Position numbers and translations under genes: made by a program. A stretch of DNA of 64,000 nucleotides from an uncultured Acidobacteriota bacterium (GTDB taxonomy: Bacteria; Acidobacteriota; Terriglobia; Bryobacterales; Bryobacteraceae): positions 31,332 to 95,331 of the forward strand of contig CADEFT010000027.1 in the NCBI GenBank assembly GCA_902826685.1, in the 5' to 3' direction. Shown in pieces: positions 24,563-36,369 of the stretch; position 1 is the stretch's first letter, and each line of letters starts with the position of its first letter. The notes beneath the pieces were generated by a model that did not search any database, was not told the DNA's origin, and worked only from the letters and a program-made list of their open reading frames with translations.

Positions 24563-25956
24563 GCGATGGCGTCCTTGACGAGCTTTCCGTGCACGTCGGT
24601 GAGCCGGAAATAGCGTCCCATATATTTGTAGGTGAGCCTGGTGTGGTCGATGCCCGCCAGGTGCAGAATGGTCGCCTGCAGGTCGTGCACATGAACCGGA
24701 TCGCGCACGACGTTGTAGCCGTAGTCGTCGGTCTCGCCGATGCTCACGCCGGGTTTGACTCCGCCGCCCGCCATCCAGACGGTGAAGCAGCGCGGATGAT
24801 GATCGCGTCCATAGTCATCGGCGGTGAGGCGGCCCTGGCAATAGACGGTTCGTCCGAATTCCCCGCCCCAGATCACCAGCGTATCGTCCAGCATGCCGCG
24901 CTGTTTCAGATCCTGAATCAAGGCCGCGGCGGGCTGGTCGGTTTCCTTGCAGCGCTTGGGCAGCCCTTCGGGCAGCTTGCCGTGATGATCCCAGTCGCGA
25001 TGGAAAAGTTGAATGAAGCGCACACCGCGTTCGGCGAGGCGGCGCGCCAGCAGGCAGTTATAGGCGAACGTGCCAGGCTTCTTCGAATCCGGTCCATAGA
25101 GCTCGAAGGTCGCCGGCGATTCCCTGGCCAGATCGGTCAACTCAGGCACCGACGTCTGCATGCGAAACGCCATCTCATATTGCGCGATGCGCGTGCCGAT
25201 CTCTGGATCGCCCAGTTCGTCGGCCTTCAATTGATTCATCGCCTTCAGCGAATCGAGATACTGGCGGCGGTTGGCTGGAGAGAATCCGTTGGGATTGGAG
25301 AGATACAGCACCGGGTCGCCGATGGAGCGGAACTTGACGCCCTGATAGCGGGAGGGAAGAAAGCCGCTGCCCCACAGCCGGTCGTACAAGGGCTGGCCGG
25401 TGCCACCCTGGCCCGGAGAAATCATGACGACGAACGCCGGCAGATCCTCGGTCTCCGCGCCGAGGCCATAGGCAAGCCACGAACCCATGCTCGGGCGGCC
25501 GGCAATCTGAAAGCCGGTCATGAAGAACGTCACGGCGGGATCGTGATTGATCGCCTCGGTATGCATCGACTTCACGAAGGTAAGCCGATCGGCGATCTTC
25601 GCCGTGTGCGGCAGCAGTTCGCTCACCCACGCCGCCGATTGGCCGTGGCGGGCGAACTGGAACTTCGACGGCACCACGGGGAAGCTCGATTGGGTGGCCG
25701 ACATGCCGGTGAGCCGCTGGCCGCCGCGAACCGACTCGGGCAGATCGGTGTTTTGATACTCCACCAGCTTGGGCTTGTAGTCGAACAGTTCCATTTGCGA
25801 CGGACCGCCCGACTGGAACAGGTAAATGATGCGCTTGGCCTTGGGAGCGAAATGCGGCAGGCCGGCCAATCCGCCCTTGCCGTTGAGCAGCGTGGCGATC
25901 GCCGGGATGCCGAGTCCGGTAGCGGTGCGCGAGAAGAAGAGACGCCTTGTGATCAC
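24559..25956 (-). CDS. DUF1501 family protein (pair 2)
   Basis: A 465-residue Tat-type exported protein (I-T-R-R-L-F-F-S-R-T, GTG start at 25956). DUF1501 marks are Q-S-G-G-P-S-Q-M-E-L-F-D-Y-K-P, G-G-E-F-G-R-T-V-Y and G-R-D-H-H-P-R-C-F. It is closer to the pair 3 copy (shared layout S-M-H-T-E-A-I-N-H-D-P and M-G-S-W-L-A-Y-G-L-G) than to pair 1. The upstream DUF1549/1553 gene stops two bases before this start. Biochemical role unproven. Confidence 0.88.
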   Translation of the reverse strand: MITRRLFFSRTATGLGIPAIATLLNGKGGLAGLPHFAPKAKRIIYLFQSGGPSQMELFDYKPKLVEYQNTDLPESVRGGQRLTGMSATQSSFPVVPSKFQFARHGQSAAWVSELLPHTAKIADRLTFVKSMHTEAINHDPAVTFFMTGFQIAGRPSMGSWLAYGLGAETEDLPAFVVMISPGQGGTGQPLYDRLWGSGFLPSRYQGVKFRSIGDPVLYLSNPNGFSPANRRQYLDSLKAMNQLKADELGDPEIGTRIAQYEMAFRMQTSVPELTDLARESPATFELYGPDSKKPGTFAYNCLLARRLAERGVRFIQLFHRDWDHHGKLPEGLPKRCKETDQPAAALIQDLKQRGMLDDTLVIWGGEFGRTVYCQGRLTADDYGRDHHPRCFTVWMAGGGVKPGVSIGETDDYGYNVVRDPVHVHDLQATILHLAGIDHTRLTYKYMGRYFRLTDVHGKLVKDAIA

Positions 25957-25957
25957 C

Positions 25958-28948
<2,991 letters not shown>

Positions 28949-28956
28949 TTACATAA

Positions 28957-30630
28957 CTATCTTATGCCGCTGGTCAGTTCGAGAGCGGCGCCGAGCCCTC
29001 CCACACGCTGGATACCGGGCACGAAGAATTTGCGCAGGAACTCCTCGTCGGTGCCTTGGAAACGGCCGACGTCGGCTCGCAGGCGGATATCGCCGGGAGC
29101 GACCGCGGCTGCAAAGAGAGCCCATAGAGCGGCGTCGCCCGAAGCCCGGATCTCCACACGGCCGGGATGCTGTGTCTGAAGCCAGCCAAGCGCGGTGAGA
29201 ATATCCTGCACGCGGTTCTGGTCGTCGGTGCGATGGAAGGTGTAGAAGTGGCGCGCTTTGGTGTCACGTCCGGCGCCCGTCCACACTTTCAAACTCAAGG
29301 AAGGCGCGCCGGCGGGCGCCGCTTCCCCGATGGCCAGCACGGCCGTGCCGTTGCCGCCGTGGTAAGTGCCGGTGATCCGATCGCCTTTGCCGGGGCGGCT
29401 CAGCGTCACCGACTCCCCGTGGCGTTCCACGTCCACCTTGGCGGGCGCTTCCACCGAAAGCGCGTAGCGCATTGCCTCGCGATCGGGCATCGGCGCGCGC
29501 GTCATCCATTTCCATTGTTCGAAGACGCCCGCCTGATCGAGTGCATTCGAAGGGCGCTCCATGTTCGACCACACGAGCATGTCCGGATCCCGCTCCACTT
29601 TGTAGGGCTGTTCGGAAATCTTGCCCGTGTCTTTGCCCAACAGATGCCTGGCGAAGAAGGTGTACATGGCTTCGCGGCTGTCGCGGTTGTAGTTGTGCGG
29701 CGCGTCGAACTGCTGCGCCGCCACCGAAGGACCGGCATCGAGTAATGAATAGACTCCTTGAATCGCCGGATACTCATTGCGGGGAACGTTTTTGGTCCAG
29801 TCGCCGGTAGCGGCCACCAGCAGCATCGGCCGGGGCGCCGTCATCGCCCCGATATCCACGTTCGACGTGTCGTGCCGCAAGCCCGGCGCATTCTCGCACG
29901 GGGAACCTCCCTGCATGATGCCGCTGATCATGTTGACCGGAACGGCGACCTTGATGCGGTCGTCGACAGCCGTCAGCAGAAACGTTTGGGTTCCACCGCC
30001 CGAAGCGCCGGTGGCGCCGAGACGCTCCGCATCGACGTCCGGGAGGCTTTCCAGGAAATCGACGGCGCGAATGGAATTCCATAATTGCAGACCGAGCGGT
30101 CCGAAATTATACAGATCCTCGCGCGGCCCCCCAAAGACGTGTGGCGTCTGGGTTGTATCGTTGTAGCCCACCATGTCGTAAGCGAAGACGACGTAACCCT
30201 GGCGGGCCAGGTTGATGCATCGCGCCGGGATGGAGCCGTCTTTCCCGTCCTCGATGCGGCCACGCTTCCAGTGGCCGTGGGGGGAAACGATGCCGGGGAA
30301 CTTGCCCTGCTTACCGAGCGGGCGGTAAAGGTTACCGCCCAGGTAGTAGCCCGGCATGGTCTCCACCCACACCTTCTCGATGGAGTAACCCTCGCGGTCG
30401 ATGCGGTCGAAGATCTGCGACCGCACCTCGCCATGATAGGGCATCGGCAGCAGCCCGGAGGCGGCGAGGATTTGTTTGCGCAGATGTTCCCGTCGAGCCT
30501 TCCACTCCTCGGCCGAGCCATAGCGCGGCATGGTGTAGGCGTAGTTGGTGCCTTCCTTGGCTTCCAGGCGGCGGTCAGCCTGTTGAGCCGCCAGAGGCAG
30601 CGCGGCGATCAGGATCCAGGCGTGTTTCAT
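28957..30630 (-). CDS. Exported alpha/beta-hydrolase, acetyl-xylan-esterase-like
   Basis: A 557-residue protein with a signal peptide (I-L-I-A-A-L-P-L-A-A-Q-Q). The hydrolase core shows F-P-G-I-V-S-P-H-G-H-W near 115, Y-D-M-V-G-Y and the nucleophile elbow G-A-S-G-G-G near 215 (Ser). A candidate acid and His lie in A-A-T-G-D-W and D-A-P-H-N-Y-N. A C-terminal region of about 180 residues resembles an accessory beta domain. Relatives are annotated as acetyl xylan esterases or large secreted peptidase-like hydrolases in Acidobacteriota. It is coupled to the following fused beta-oxidation gene (ATGA). The pairing is not obviously metabolic. Confidence 0.78.
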   Translation of the reverse strand: MKHAWILIAALPLAAQQADRRLEAKEGTNYAYTMPRYGSAEEWKARREHLRKQILAASGLLPMPYHGEVRSQIFDRIDREGYSIEKVWVETMPGYYLGGNLYRPLGKQGKFPGIVSPHGHWKRGRIEDGKDGSIPARCINLARQGYVVFAYDMVGYNDTTQTPHVFGGPREDLYNFGPLGLQLWNSIRAVDFLESLPDVDAERLGATGASGGGTQTFLLTAVDDRIKVAVPVNMISGIMQGGSPCENAPGLRHDTSNVDIGAMTAPRPMLLVAATGDWTKNVPRNEYPAIQGVYSLLDAGPSVAAQQFDAPHNYNRDSREAMYTFFARHLLGKDTGKISEQPYKVERDPDMLVWSNMERPSNALDQAGVFEQWKWMTRAPMPDREAMRYALSVEAPAKVDVERHGESVTLSRPGKGDRITGTYHGGNGTAVLAIGEAAPAGAPSLSLKVWTGAGRDTKARHFYTFHRTDDQNRVQDILTALGWLQTQHPGRVEIRASGDAALWALFAAAVAPGDIRLRADVGRFQGTDEEFLRKFFVPGIQRVGGLGAALELTSGIR

Positions 30631-32699
30631 GATTTGCCTTTATCGTAAGCGGCGAAGGTGGAGCCTTCCCCAGCCAGCCGGTCCAGCAGCGGAGCGGGCT
30701 TCCATCCGAAGCCGCGAATCCTGTCGCGGATGGCGGTAAGCCCGGTGAGATCGGCGTACTTCATCGGACCGCCGCGCCAGGCGGGGAATCCATAGCCGTT
30801 GATGTAAACGATGTCGATATCGACGCTGCGCAGCGCGATGCCATCTTCAAGAATCCGCGCGCCCTCGTTGATGAGAGCGCAGGTCAAACGGTCTACGATC
30901 TCCTGCTTGCCAATGGCACGGGGCGGCACGCCAACGGTGGCGGCGAGTTCCCGCACCTGCGGATTCGGCGACGGCTTACGCGCTTCGTCGTAAAGATAGA
31001 ACCCTCGGCCGGTCTTCTGCCCGTAATGGCCGCGCTCACACAGCAGCGTGTCGAGTTCGGCGTAACGGACGCCCGGCACTTCTGTATGTTTGTATTCCAG
31101 ACGAATGCGCCAGCCAACGTCGAGGCCGGCGAGATCCTGCACGGCGAGCGGCCCCATGGCCATGCCGAATTCGTACATCGTGCCATCGACCAGTTCGGGC
31201 GGCGCGCCTTCCTCGACCAGAAAGATGGACTCACGGCAGTAGGGCGCGAACATCCGGTTGCCGACGAAGCCGCGGCAGTTGCCCACCAGCACGCCCACTT
31301 TGCGCAGCTTCCTGGCCAGATCCATGGACGACGCGACGACGGACTTCGAAGACGCTTTTCCGCGTACGATCTCGAGCAGGCGCATCACATTGGCCGGCGA
31401 GAAATAGTGGTGGCCGATGACCCACTCGGGCCGTTTGGTGGCGGAGGCGATCTCGTCGATATCGAGCGTGGAGGTGTTGGAGGCAAGAATCGCATCGGGC
31501 CTGGCCACGGTGTCGATTTCGGCGAAAACCTGCTTCTTGAGGCCCATGTTCTCAAAGACCGCTTCGATGACGATGTCGCATTCGCCGAAGCCATCGTAGG
31601 TGAGTTGAGGCGTGATAAGCGCCAGCCGTTCATTGGCCGCCGCTTCCGTGAAGCGGCCCCGTTTCACCGAATTGGCGTAGTTCTTGCGAATCGTCCCCAT
31701 GCCGCGGTCGAGCGCTTCCTGCGTGGTCTCTTTCAGGATGATGGGCAGCCCGGCGTTGGCATAGACCATCGCAATGCCGCCGCCCATGGTACCGGCGCCA
31801 ATGACGGCGGCGCGGCGTACCGGAAGCAGCGGCGTATCCTTGCCGATGCCGGGAATTTTCGCCACGGCTCGCTCGCCGAAGAAGGCGTGCACCAGAGCCT
31901 TCGATTGATCGGACTTCAGGCACTGTTCGAACAGGCGCGCTTCTTCGGCGCAGCCTTCCCGGAACGGAAGCCTGGTGGCGGATTCCACGGCATCGATGGC
32001 GGCATGCGGCGCGGTCTGGCCGCGCATACGCTTATCCGCTTCCTGATGCGCGGCGGCAAAGATGGCAGGATCCGCGGTCACCGTGCGTTCACCGGTACGC
32101 GGCGGCGGCGCGCCGGCGACGCCGAGGGCGAAGTCAATAGCGCCGGCTCGCAAGTCGCCCTCAACAATCCTGTCGACGATGCCGGCCGCGTGAGCTTGTG
32201 GCGCCGGAATCGGCTCGCCGAAAGCACACAGCTCAACGGCGGCTTTCGCTCCGGCAAGCCGCGGCAGGCGCTGCGTTCCCTCACCGCCTGGGATGATGCC
32301 CAGTTTCACTTCCGGCTGGCCCACCTGCGCGGCGGCAACGGCGATGCGATAGTGGCAAGCCATGGCCACTTCCAGGCCGCCGCCAAGCGCGGTGCCGTGA
32401 ATGGCGGCGACCACTGGTTTTGCCGAAGCCTCGAGCGAGGTGACCGCTTGCAGGATCGCGTCGAGTCCCCCGCCCTGCCCTTCGTGAATCTTCACGAACT
32501 CATTGATATCGGCGCCGGCGATGAACGTGCGCCCTCCGCCGATGAGGACGACGGCCTTCACTTCACCGTCGGCGGAAGCCTGCGCAAGCCCTTCCAGAAT
32601 GCCCTGCGGCACGCCAGGGCTGAGTGCATTCACCGGAGGATTTTCGACGGTGAGAACCGCTACGCCGCGTTCCACCGCATAAGAAACCAATGTGGACAT
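30627..32699 (-). CDS. Fused enoyl-CoA hydratase / 3-hydroxyacyl-CoA dehydrogenase (FadJ/FadB-like)
   Basis: A 690-residue bifunctional beta-oxidation enzyme. The crotonase domain comes first (about 1-190: A-G-A-D-I-N-E-F, G-G-G-L-E-V-A-M-A-C, L-G-I-I-P-G-G-E-G-T-Q-R-L-P). The NAD-binding domain follows (A-A-V-I-G-A-G-T-M-G-G-G-I-A near 295), with the dehydrogenase His region I-G-H-H-Y-F-S-P-A near 440 and two C-terminal helical domains. It catalyses hydration of enoyl-CoA and oxidation of the 3-hydroxy product. Length is near the usual 700. No thiolase or acyl-CoA dehydrogenase gene is adjacent; it shares a coupled transcript with a secreted esterase. Confidence 0.95.
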   Translation of the reverse strand: MSTLVSYAVERGVAVLTVENPPVNALSPGVPQGILEGLAQASADGEVKAVVLIGGGRTFIAGADINEFVKIHEGQGGGLDAILQAVTSLEASAKPVVAAIHGTALGGGLEVAMACHYRIAVAAAQVGQPEVKLGIIPGGEGTQRLPRLAGAKAAVELCAFGEPIPAPQAHAAGIVDRIVEGDLRAGAIDFALGVAGAPPPRTGERTVTADPAIFAAAHQEADKRMRGQTAPHAAIDAVESATRLPFREGCAEEARLFEQCLKSDQSKALVHAFFGERAVAKIPGIGKDTPLLPVRRAAVIGAGTMGGGIAMVYANAGLPIILKETTQEALDRGMGTIRKNYANSVKRGRFTEAAANERLALITPQLTYDGFGECDIVIEAVFENMGLKKQVFAEIDTVARPDAILASNTSTLDIDEIASATKRPEWVIGHHYFSPANVMRLLEIVRGKASSKSVVASSMDLARKLRKVGVLVGNCRGFVGNRMFAPYCRESIFLVEEGAPPELVDGTMYEFGMAMGPLAVQDLAGLDVGWRIRLEYKHTEVPGVRYAELDTLLCERGHYGQKTGRGFYLYDEARKPSPNPQVRELAATVGVPPRAIGKQEIVDRLTCALINEGARILEDGIALRSVDIDIVYINGYGFPAWRGGPMKYADLTGLTAIRDRIRGFGWKPAPLLDRLAGEGSTFAAYDKGKS

Positions 32700-32729
32700 T
32701 GGTTCTGATGATAACCGAAACGCCGGCGC

Positions 32730-35700
32730 TCAAAATAGAACTTTGAGTCCGAATTGCAGGATGCGCGGATCGGCGGTGCTGGTGATGCGGCCGAACGCCG
32801 CGTTGCCGGTATCGCGGCTCGGTACGCCCCAGTTGGCGTGGTTGGGTGCGTTGAAGAATTCGGCGCGGAATTCCGTTCTCACTTTTTCGGTGATGGCCGT
32901 ATTCTTGCGCAGCGAAAGATCGAGGCCGATGAGGCCGGGTCCCATGAGCGTGGACCGTCCCGCGGTACCGAACCGTACATCGCCGGGAATCAATTGTTCG
33001 GGCACCGGGTAGCACTCGGTTTTGAAGAAGCGCTCGACGGTTTGCTGGCCGCGTGGAATGGCGGAATTGCAAGTGTGGTCGGGACGCAGGGCACCGTCGG
33101 TGCCGACGCTGCCGGGGTCGCCGGAGCGGCGGATCGTGACCGGATAGCCCGATTGCAGCGACAGGATGCCGTCAACGGCCCAGCCGCCGATGAACCGGTT
33201 CAAGGCTCCCCCCACGTTGGCTCCGATGGCGCGGCCGCGGCCGATCGGCAGATCGTAGACGAAAGCCGTCGTGAAGCGATGGCGATGATCGACGTCGGCC
33301 AGTCCCTTGTCGGCCTTCTTGTTGAACATGTCCTGGATGCGATTGCCAGTGCCGTTGGAGCCGCCACCGTTGAAGCCGGCCGCGTCGGAGATCGCCTTCG
33401 ACCAGGTGTAGGTCGTGAGGAACGTCAGACCCTTGGCGAAGCGCTTTTCCACTCGCATCTGCAAACCGTGATAGGTGGAAAAGGCCGTGCTGGTGGTTTC
33501 GAAAACATTGCTCAGCGGCACGATCACGTTGTTCTGCACGGCGAACGGAACCAGGCGGCGGAACTGGTTGCGGCCGTTGCCAAGATCGGGCACGTTGGGA
33601 TTGTTGGTGAGATCGGGTATGGTGGCACGAATGCCCAGCGGTTCGGCCGTGTTGGAATTTTCGCGGCGATTCAGGCGCGTGCCTTTCGTGCCGACATAGC
33701 CCACTTCGAACATCATCTGACCGGGCAGTTCACGCTGAATGTTGAAGTTCCAGGATTGAATATAGGCATTCTTGAAATCGGGCGCGTAGACGTTGGGCCC
33801 CGGAAAGAACGGCGCCACTGGAGCCACAAGACCGGGCGACTCAATCAGAAATCCAAGGAAACCCTCGTTGGTCGGCAGCGCGTTCTGATTGAGGCCGAGG
33901 TCCTGTTGATCTTCGATGACAAAGGGCCAATTCTCAATCGTGTCTTCGGTGAGCAGCAGCGGCACGGTGTCATAGAAGATGCCGTAGCCGCCGCGCAGCA
34001 CGGTCTTGGTACTGCCGAACGGCTTATAGGCGAAGCCGATGCGGGGGCCGAAGTTGGTACGGTCCACCGGTGAGAGAGAACGCGGCAGAACGGCGGAGTT
34101 GTAGTCTTTCGCCGTGCGCTCGGGCATACCCCAGAACGGCACGTAGGGATTGCCAACCGGGAAATTGGGACCGCAGGCCGAGTAGCTGGGACACCGATTG
34201 GGACTGAGGAAGGTCGAGATGCGATCGCGAGTGTCTTTGGGTGGTATGTACAGCATGTAGCGCATCCCGATGTTCAGGGTGAGATTGGAAGTAGCTTTGA
34301 AATCGTCCTGGAAATAGGCGCCATATTCGGTGGCGCGCAGGCGCGTGGCGAAATCGGAGATGCGGCGCGCTTTCTGCCGCGACAGACCGAGCAGGAAGTT
34401 CGCCCAGGTGTGGCCCGTGTTGGCGACGCCTTGCACGCCGGTCCACTGAGCATTGGCGAAACTGAAGTCGCCGCGCGTCACCTGCGCGCGCACCACGTTC
34501 TCTCGCACGCGTCGAATCTCACCGCCCACCTTCATAAAGTGGCGGCCCTTGTTGAAGGAAAAATTGTCGACGATCTGAAACGTGTTGTTGCGGCGGATCA
34601 GCGGGAGCCCGTTGTCGTCGCCGAACCCGGTGAAGCCGGTGACCGCGATGCTCGGCGATCCCTGGATGGCTGGGTCGCGCGAAGCGTGCGAGAGGCCCCG
34701 GATACCGAATTTGCCGATCCAATCCACCTTGTTCTCCGAATCGTTATTTTGGAACCAGCCCTGGTAGCCGAGCCGCAGTTCGTTCAACGTAGTGGGACCC
34801 AGGACGCGGCTGTAGCTGATGGTGCCGTTCAAATTGCGGGTCGTATTGCGCGAACCGAATTGCGCAAAGGAACGCGGGTTGAACGAACTCGCGTCGTTGA
34901 CCGTCATGCGGGTGTAGAAGGTGTCTTTCGGACTGAACTGGTGATCGATGCGGATGTTTCCCTGGTCGTAGCTGTCGCGATTGGAGCGGCCGTCCAGGTT
35001 GTTGTCGACAAAGTCGCCGGTGGCGGTCATGGCTCCGGAATCGTTGGGTAACGGAATGAATACGGGATCGGCCACCATGCGGGCGGCCGTGGGATCGAAC
35101 CGGCTGCGCGGAATCACGTTGCCCGGAAAGGCGTCGCGCGCAAAGCGCGTCTGGTTGTTGGCGACGATGGGCCGCGAACTGAGCGGATCGAAAATCTGGC
35201 CGCGCAGCACCTGCCGGCCGAGCGCGTCGGTGCCCGCCACGGTGCCGAGCAGATTCTGCGACAGATCGCCGCCGCGCTGGGCGAGTGTGGGCACTTCATT
35301 CAGATTCGCGGCGCCGCGGACGCGCCGGAAGCCTTCGTAGTTGGCGAAGAAGAACGTCTTCTTCTCTTTCCCGCGCAGGCCCGGCAGAAACGTCAGCGGA
35401 CCGCCCAGAGTGAATCCGAACTGATTCTGGTTGAACGGCGGCGCGCAGGCGGGGCGGTTGCGCACGTCGGTGTTGGCGCGGTCGCAGGGGAAGCTGACTC
35501 GATTGGTATCGAAGAACCGCCGTGCCTGGAAGGCGTCGTTGCGCAGGAAGTAGAACAGCGTTCCGTGGTAGTTCTGCGTGCCCGACTTGGTCACGATGTT
35601 TACCTGCGCGCCGGCGCCCTTGCCGAATTCCGCCGAGTAGTTATTGGTTTGAATCTTGAATTCCTGCAAGGCGTCCACCGACGGGCGAACGGAAATATTA

Positions 35701-36290
35701 TTCTCAAATCCGTCTGAATTCGAAGTGCCGTCGATCTGGAAAGCGTTCTGTTCGGAGCGCGTGCCGCTAACGGAGAAGCCGCCGCCGGTGCCCGCGCCAG
35801 GAGCACCGGTATTGGCGCCCGGCACCAGCAGGGCGAGTTCGACAAAGTTGCGGCCGTTTAGCGGCAGCGCCAGAATCTTCTGCGTATCGACGACGGCGCC
35901 AAGCGACGAAGTCTGGCTTTCGACCAGTGGCGTCTGCCCGGTGATCTCGACCGTTTCGGTGAGTTGGCCGACTTCGAGCGCGATCTGGAGATTGGCGTTT
36001 TGATCGACCTGCAGGATAAGATCTTTGCTCGAATAGGTCTTGAACCCCTGTGACTGCACGGTGAGGTCATAGCGTCCCGGCGTAAGGCCGGGGAGATTGA
36101 AGTCTCCGGTTTCCGTACTGATGGTATTGCGCTCAAACCCGGTATCGGAGTTGACGGCTTTGACGGTAGCGGCGGCGATGACGGCTCCGGTACTGTCTTT
36201 GACAGTGCCGGAGATGGTGGCGGTTCCCAATTGTGCCACGGCAGGCAGGGCCGCGGCTAAAAGCACAGCGAATAATCCCGGAAACGACAT
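32730..36290 (-). CDS. TonB-dependent outer-membrane receptor, carboxypeptidase-regulatory (Oar-like) type
   Basis: A 1186-residue outer-membrane protein. It has a signal peptide (V-L-L-A-A-A-L-P-A-V-A-Q), then a carboxypeptidase-regulatory domain (about 20-110: I-S-G-T-V-K-D-S-T-G-A-V-I, L-P-G-L-T-P-G-R-Y-D-L-T-V) and a plug with L-P-L-N-G-R-N-F. A long beta-barrel ends R-I-L-Q-F-G-L-K-V-L-F with terminal Phe. This is the large TonB receptor type expanded in Solibacter relatives, thought to import polymer fragments or other nutrients. The start is set at 36290, where the signal peptide begins. It is divergent (79-base gap) from the SelA-like gene. Confidence 0.9.
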   Translation of the reverse strand: MSFPGLFAVLLAAALPAVAQLGTATISGTVKDSTGAVIAAATVKAVNSDTGFERNTISTETGDFNLPGLTPGRYDLTVQSQGFKTYSSKDLILQVDQNANLQIALEVGQLTETVEITGQTPLVESQTSSLGAVVDTQKILALPLNGRNFVELALLVPGANTGAPGAGTGGGFSVSGTRSEQNAFQIDGTSNSDGFENNISVRPSVDALQEFKIQTNNYSAEFGKGAGAQVNIVTKSGTQNYHGTLFYFLRNDAFQARRFFDTNRVSFPCDRANTDVRNRPACAPPFNQNQFGFTLGGPLTFLPGLRGKEKKTFFFANYEGFRRVRGAANLNEVPTLAQRGGDLSQNLLGTVAGTDALGRQVLRGQIFDPLSSRPIVANNQTRFARDAFPGNVIPRSRFDPTAARMVADPVFIPLPNDSGAMTATGDFVDNNLDGRSNRDSYDQGNIRIDHQFSPKDTFYTRMTVNDASSFNPRSFAQFGSRNTTRNLNGTISYSRVLGPTTLNELRLGYQGWFQNNDSENKVDWIGKFGIRGLSHASRDPAIQGSPSIAVTGFTGFGDDNGLPLIRRNNTFQIVDNFSFNKGRHFMKVGGEIRRVRENVVRAQVTRGDFSFANAQWTGVQGVANTGHTWANFLLGLSRQKARRISDFATRLRATEYGAYFQDDFKATSNLTLNIGMRYMLYIPPKDTRDRISTFLSPNRCPSYSACGPNFPVGNPYVPFWGMPERTAKDYNSAVLPRSLSPVDRTNFGPRIGFAYKPFGSTKTVLRGGYGIFYDTVPLLLTEDTIENWPFVIEDQQDLGLNQNALPTNEGFLGFLIESPGLVAPVAPFFPGPNVYAPDFKNAYIQSWNFNIQRELPGQMMFEVGYVGTKGTRLNRRENSNTAEPLGIRATIPDLTNNPNVPDLGNGRNQFRRLVPFAVQNNVIVPLSNVFETTSTAFSTYHGLQMRVEKRFAKGLTFLTTYTWSKAISDAAGFNGGGSNGTGNRIQDMFNKKADKGLADVDHRHRFTTAFVYDLPIGRGRAIGANVGGALNRFIGGWAVDGILSLQSGYPVTIRRSGDPGSVGTDGALRPDHTCNSAIPRGQQTVERFFKTECYPVPEQLIPGDVRFGTAGRSTLMGPGLIGLDLSLRKNTAITEKVRTEFRAEFFNAPNHANWGVPSRDTGNAAFGRITSTADPRILQFGLKVLF

Positions 36291-36369
36291 GAGCGAGAGT
36301 CTACAAAAGTCCCTCGTGAAAAACAACGACCGCCAGTTGATATCATTTGCAGAAAGGCGCGTGCACACT

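Noticed and set aside
31026..32708. Antisense open frame of 560 codons opposite the fused beta-oxidation gene
   Set aside because: Sense strand carries both enzyme signatures; the antisense frame is a compositional shadow.
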